A stretch of 64,000 nt of DNA, taken from NCBI RefSeq assembly GCF_014267175.1, contig NZ_JACMTR010000002.1, positions 4,365,501 through 4,429,500 on the forward strand, given 5' to 3'. Position 1 is the stretch's first letter, and every line of letters begins with the position of its first letter. The notes under the pieces are model-generated. The model saw only the letters and a program-made list of their open reading frames with translations. It was not told the origin of the DNA and ran no database searches. Positions 60,736 to 64,000 of this stretch are shown here, one piece after another. The translations under genes were made by a program, and so were the position numbers. The DNA comes from Pseudonocardia sp. C8. GTDB taxonomy: Bacteria > Actinomycetota > Actinomycetes > Mycobacteriales > Pseudonocardiaceae.

Positions 60736-61479
60736 GTGACCAGCAGCCTGCCCCTGACCGGGGAGCGGACCGTCCCCGGCGTCGCGCACGAGAACTACTG
60801 GTTCCGGCGCCACGAGGTCGTCTACGCCGCGATCGCCGCCGACTGCTCGGGTGCGGCGGTGCTCGAGGCCGGCTGCGGCGAGGGCTACGGCGCCGCCCTG
60901 CTCGCCGGGACCGCGCGGCGGGTGCTGGCGCTCGACTACGACGAGACGACCGTCGCGCACGTCCGCCGCCGCTACCCGCGGGTGGCCGTGGCCCGGGCCA
61001 ACCTGGTGGCGCTGCCGGTCCCGGACGCCGCCGTCGACGTCGTCGTCTCGCTGCAGGTCATCGAGCACCTGTGGGAGCAGGAGCGGTTCCTCGGCGAGTG
61101 CCGGCGGGTGCTGCGCCCGGGCGGGACGCTGATCGTCTCGACGCCGAACCGGATCACGTTCTCGCCGGGCCGGGACACCCCGCTCAACCCGTTCCACACC
61201 CGCGAGCTGGACCCGCGGGAGCTGGCCGGGCTGGTGCACGACGCCGGGTTCTCCCCGGTGGCGGTCCGCGGGCTGCACCACGGCCCCCGGCTGCGCGCGA
61301 TGGACGCCCGGCACGGCGGGCTGATCGAGGCGCAGACCCGGCTGGCGCTGTCCGGCACGCCGTGGCCCGCGGAGCTGGCCGCGGACGTCGCGGCCGTGAG
61401 GAGCTCGGACTTCGCGCTGCACGACCGCGACCTCGACCGCTCGCTCGACCTGCTGGTCACGGCGGTACGCCCACGATGA
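60736..61479 (+). CDS. SAM-dependent methyltransferase (Rv3030-like)
   Basis: A 247-aa class I methyltransferase: VLEAGCGEGYGAALLAG (SAM motif I, about 40-56), VLALDYDETTV, VARANLVALPVPDAAVDVVVSLQVIEHLWEQERFLGECRRVLRPGGTLIVSTPN (motifs II-III). In mycobacteria the gene at this position is thought to methylate glucose in methylglucose lipopolysaccharide. The GTG at 60736 has GGAG upstream. ATGA overlap with the GH57 gene supports one pathway. Confidence 0.85.
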   Translation: MTSSLPLTGERTVPGVAHENYWFRRHEVVYAAIAADCSGAAVLEAGCGEGYGAALLAGTARRVLALDYDETTVAHVRRRYPRVAVARANLVALPVPDAAVDVVVSLQVIEHLWEQERFLGECRRVLRPGGTLIVSTPNRITFSPGRDTPLNPFHTRELDPRELAGLVHDAGFSPVAVRGLHHGPRLRAMDARHGGLIEAQTRLALSGTPWPAELAADVAAVRSSDFALHDRDLDRSLDLLVTAVRPR

Positions 61480-62987
61480 CGCCGCCAGTCGGGACGTTCT
61501 GCCTGGTCCTGCACTCGCACCTGCCGCTGCTGGCCCGGCACGGGCGCTGGCCGGTCGGCGAGGAGTGGCTCTACCAGTCGTGGGCGCAGTCCTACCTGCC
61601 GGTGGTGGCGACGCTGCGCCGGCTCGCCGCCGAGGGGCACGGCCAGCTGGCGACGCTCGGGGTCACCCCGGTGCTGGCCGCCCAGCTCGACGACCCGTAC
61701 TGCCTGCGCGGGGTGCACGACTGGCTGGGCGGCTGGACGCTGCGGGCGCACTCGGCGGCGGCCCGGCTGCCCGACCTCGCCGCGCACGAGCACCGGGTGT
61801 CGACGGCCGCGACCGAGGAGTTCGAGGCGCACTGGCGGCACGGCGGCTCCCCGGCCCTGCGCGCGCTGCGCGACACCGGTGCGGTCGAGCTGCTCGGCGG
61901 GCCGGCCGCGCACCCGTTCCAGCCGCTCCTGGCGCCGCGGGTCCGGCGGTTCTCGCTGCGGGCGGGGCTGGCCGACCACGCGCTGCGGCTCGGCGCGCGG
62001 CCGGCCGGGATCTGGGCCCCCGAGTGCGGCTTCGCGCCGGGCATGGAGCACGACTACGCCGGCGCCGGCGTGCGCCGGTTCCTCGTCGACGGTCCCGCAC
62101 TGCGCGGCGACACCGCGCTCGCCCGGCCGGTCGGGGACTCGGACGTGCTGTGCGTGGGCCGCGACCTCGACGTCACCTACCGGGTCTGGTCGCCGCGCAA
62201 GGGCTATCCCGGATCGGCCGAGTACCGCGACTTCCACACCTGGGACCACCCGTCGGGGCTCAAACCGGCCCGGGTCACCGGGCGGCGGGTGCCGCCGGAA
62301 CGCAAGAAGCCCTACTCCCCCGCGCTCGCCGCCCGGGCCGTGGAGCGGGACGCGCAGGACTTCGTCGCCACCGTCGTCGCCCGGCTGCGGGCGCTGCGGG
62401 AGTCCACCGGGCGGCCCGCGCTGACCGTCGCCGCGTTCGACACGGAGCTGTTCGGCCACTGGTGGCACGAGGGCCCGGACTGGCTGGCGGCGGTGCTGCG
62501 CCTGCTGCCCGCGGCCGGGGTGGCGGTGCGGACGCTGGGCGGCGCGATCGACGACGGCCTGGTCGGCAACCCGGTGGCGCTGCCGGAGTGCTCCTGGGGC
62601 TCGGGCAAGGACTGGCGGGTCTGGGCGGGCCCGCAGGTCGCCGACGTCGTGGCGGGCAACGACGCGGTGCAGCACGACCTGCTGTCCGCCGTGGACGCCG
62701 ACCGGACGGGACCGGGCCGGGACCCGCTGGCGGACCTGCTCGCCGACCAGGCGTTGCACGCGCTGTCCAGCGACTGGGCGTTCATGGTCACCAAGGACTC
62801 CGCGGCCGGCTACGCCCGAGCCCGTGCGGCGCTGCACGCCGGCCGGGTCGCCGAGCTGTCCGGGCTGCTGCGGGCCGGCCGCCGGCGGGCGGCGCACCGC
62901 CGGGTCGCGCAGTGGGCCGACACCCCGGCACCCGCGTTCGGGCACGTCGACGCCCGTGACCTCGCCCACATCGCTACCCCGGGGTAA
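61476..62987 (+). CDS. GH57 alpha-glucan branching enzyme (Rv3031-like)
   Basis: A 503-aa family 57 enzyme. It has the N-terminal CLVLHSHLPLLARHGRWPVGEEWLYQSWAQSYLPV, the nucleophile region PAGIWAPECGFAPGMEHDYAGAGVRRFLVDG (Glu), the acid/base TVAAFDTELFGHWWHEGPDW (Asp) and a C-terminal helical domain (LLADQALHALSSDWAFMVTKDSAAGYA). Mycobacterial Rv3031 is the branching enzyme of the methylglucose lipopolysaccharide locus. It lies between the methyltransferase and the GT4 gene, as there. Confidence 0.88.
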   Translation: MTPPVGTFCLVLHSHLPLLARHGRWPVGEEWLYQSWAQSYLPVVATLRRLAAEGHGQLATLGVTPVLAAQLDDPYCLRGVHDWLGGWTLRAHSAAARLPDLAAHEHRVSTAATEEFEAHWRHGGSPALRALRDTGAVELLGGPAAHPFQPLLAPRVRRFSLRAGLADHALRLGARPAGIWAPECGFAPGMEHDYAGAGVRRFLVDGPALRGDTALARPVGDSDVLCVGRDLDVTYRVWSPRKGYPGSAEYRDFHTWDHPSGLKPARVTGRRVPPERKKPYSPALAARAVERDAQDFVATVVARLRALRESTGRPALTVAAFDTELFGHWWHEGPDWLAAVLRLLPAAGVAVRTLGGAIDDGLVGNPVALPECSWGSGKDWRVWAGPQVADVVAGNDAVQHDLLSAVDADRTGPGRDPLADLLADQALHALSSDWAFMVTKDSAAGYARARAALHAGRVAELSGLLRAGRRRAAHRRVAQWADTPAPAFGHVDARDLAHIATPG

Positions 62988-63019
62988 CCGGCGGTACGGC
63001 GTTTGCCAGTATCTCCACG

Positions 63020-64000
63020 ATGCGGGTGCTGATGCTCAGCTGGGAGTTCCCGCCGGTCGTCGTCGGCGGGCTGGGCCGGCACGTGCACGCGCTGGCCCGC
63101 GAGCTCGCCGTGGCCGGGCACGACGTCGTCGTCCTGTCCCGGGCGCCCACCGGCACGGACGCGGGCACCCACCCGACCGTCGCCGAGACCGTCGACGGTG
63201 TGCGGGTGCTGCGCGTCGCCGAGGACCCGCCGCACCTGGACTTCTCGCACGATCTCGTGGCCTGGACCCTCGGGATGGGGCACGGCCTGCTGCGGCACGC
63301 GCTCACCGAGCTCCTGCCGCGCTGGCGCCCGGACGTCGTGCACGCCCACGACTGGCTGGTCGCGCACCCGGCGATCGCGCTGGCCGACGTCGCGGGTGTC
63401 CCGCTGGTCGCGACCCTGCACGCCACCGAGGCCGGCCGGCACTCGGGCTGGCTGCCGGGCCCGATGAACCGCCAGGTGCACTCCACCGAGTGGTGGCTGG
63501 CCCACCGCGCGGACGAGGTGATCACCTGCTCGGCGGCGATGCGCGCCGAGGCGGCGACGCTGTACGACCTCGACGCCGGCGCCGTCCACGTGGTGCACAA
63601 CGGCATCGACCCCGGGCGCTGGCGGACCCGCTCCCGGGCGGCGCCACCGGTACCCGGCCGCGGGCCACGGCTCGTCTACTTCGGACGCCTGGAGTACGAG
63701 AAGGGCGTCCAGGACCTGATCGCGGCGCTGCCCCGGATCCGGCGCCGGCACCGCGGGACGCGGCTGCTCGTCGCCGGGACCGGCACCCAGCAGGAGATGC
63801 TGGCGGCCCGGGCGGCCGAGCACCGGGTGAAGACCGCGGTGGACTTCCTCGGGCACCTGCCCGACGCCGAGCTGACCGGGCTGCTCCGCGGCGCCGACGC
63901 CGTCGTGCTGCCCAGCCGGTACGAGCCGTTCGGGATCGTGGCCCTCGAGGCCGCGGCCGTCGGCGCGACGCTGGTCGCGTCCACCGCGGGCGGGCTCGGC
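63020..64000 (+). CDS. GT4 glycosyltransferase (Rv3032-like), 3' end missing
   Basis: Continuous open frame of 327 codons to the window edge. The N-terminal MLSWEFPPVVVGGLGRHVHALARELAVAGHDVVVLSRAPTG is the glycogen-synthase-like GT4 start (K/R-x-GG-L loop). WRPDVVHAHDWLVAHPA, VVHNGIDPGRW, LVYFGRLEYEKGVQDLIAALP and PSRYEPFGIVALEAAAVG (the E-x7-E donor motif) follow. Mycobacterial Rv3032 is an alpha-1,4-glucosyltransferase for methylglucose lipopolysaccharide and capsular glucan. ATG start 32 bp after the GH57 gene. The remaining C-terminus lies outside. Confidence 0.88.
   Translation, partial: MRVLMLSWEFPPVVVGGLGRHVHALARELAVAGHDVVVLSRAPTGTDAGTHPTVAETVDGVRVLRVAEDPPHLDFSHDLVAWTLGMGHGLLRHALTELLPRWRPDVVHAHDWLVAHPAIALADVAGVPLVATLHATEAGRHSGWLPGPMNRQVHSTEWWLAHRADEVITCSAAMRAEAATLYDLDAGAVHVVHNGIDPGRWRTRSRAAPPVPGRGPRLVYFGRLEYEKGVQDLIAALPRIRRRHRGTRLLVAGTGTQQEMLAARAAEHRVKTAVDFLGHLPDAELTGLLRGADAVVLPSRYEPFGIVALEAAAVGATLVASTAGGLG

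Overview
The window is high-GC actinobacterial chromosome. The evidence is frequent GTG starts, stop/start overlaps of the ATGA and GTGA type, G+C-rich hairpins without U-tracts, an HU protein with a Lys/Ala tail, an F420 biosynthesis gene and LCP and DoxX proteins. Gene content and order, as I remember the reference, closely follow Mycobacterium tuberculosis from Rv2982c to Rv3032. However, there are extra genes, no mycobacterial hallmarks, and repeat families that suggest a non-mycobacterial relative, probably Pseudonocardiaceae (inference).

Layout: 0-4.5 kb is the end of an envelope/polysaccharide region (DUF4091 protein, FemAB-like acetyltransferase, RfbF, LCP ligase). 4.5-9.5 kb holds an HNH protein, a small zinc protein, a trans-sulfuration enzyme, GpsA-PlsC and FbiD. 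9.5-14 kb has ppk-mutT1, a 62-bp repeat array and the HU gene. 14-31 kb is a branched-chain amino acid and serine block: leuCD with a divergent IclR regulator, leuB, serA, ilvBNC with a leader-peptide attenuator, and ilvD. Inside that block are gltX with one tRNA-Gln and two tRNA-Glu genes, and a membrane-anchored Hsp70-like protein. 31-41.5 kb carries assorted enzymes, an LppZ-like lipoprotein, an AbiEi-nuclease protein and gatCAB. 41.9-47.7 kb has ligA with a large acidic insertion, an iron-box promoter followed by a candidate small RNA, a second 62-bp array and prfC. 47.7-56.3 kb has an ABC-2 exporter, a MetE-like protein, the mnmA-iscS tRNA thiolation pair and an OlsB/OlsA-like acyltransferase pair. 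56.4-64 kb has etfBA, an acyl-CoA dehydrogenase and a methyltransferase / GH57 / GT4 set matching the mycobacterial methylglucose lipopolysaccharide genes; the last gene runs off the end.

The most unusual signals are not genes. First, six copies of a roughly 45-bp palindrome sit at gene 3' ends, and in five of them the neighbouring gene's stop codon, with or without its last residues, lies inside the repeat. Second, two tandem arrays of one 62-bp unit lie 32 kb apart in opposite orientation. Third, a DtxR/IdeR-type operator lies inside a strong promoter that leads not to a long gene but to a 16-bp hairpin, which suggests an iron-controlled small RNA. Fourth, ilvBNC has a complete attenuator. 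All gene names rest on reading the translations; no database was searched.
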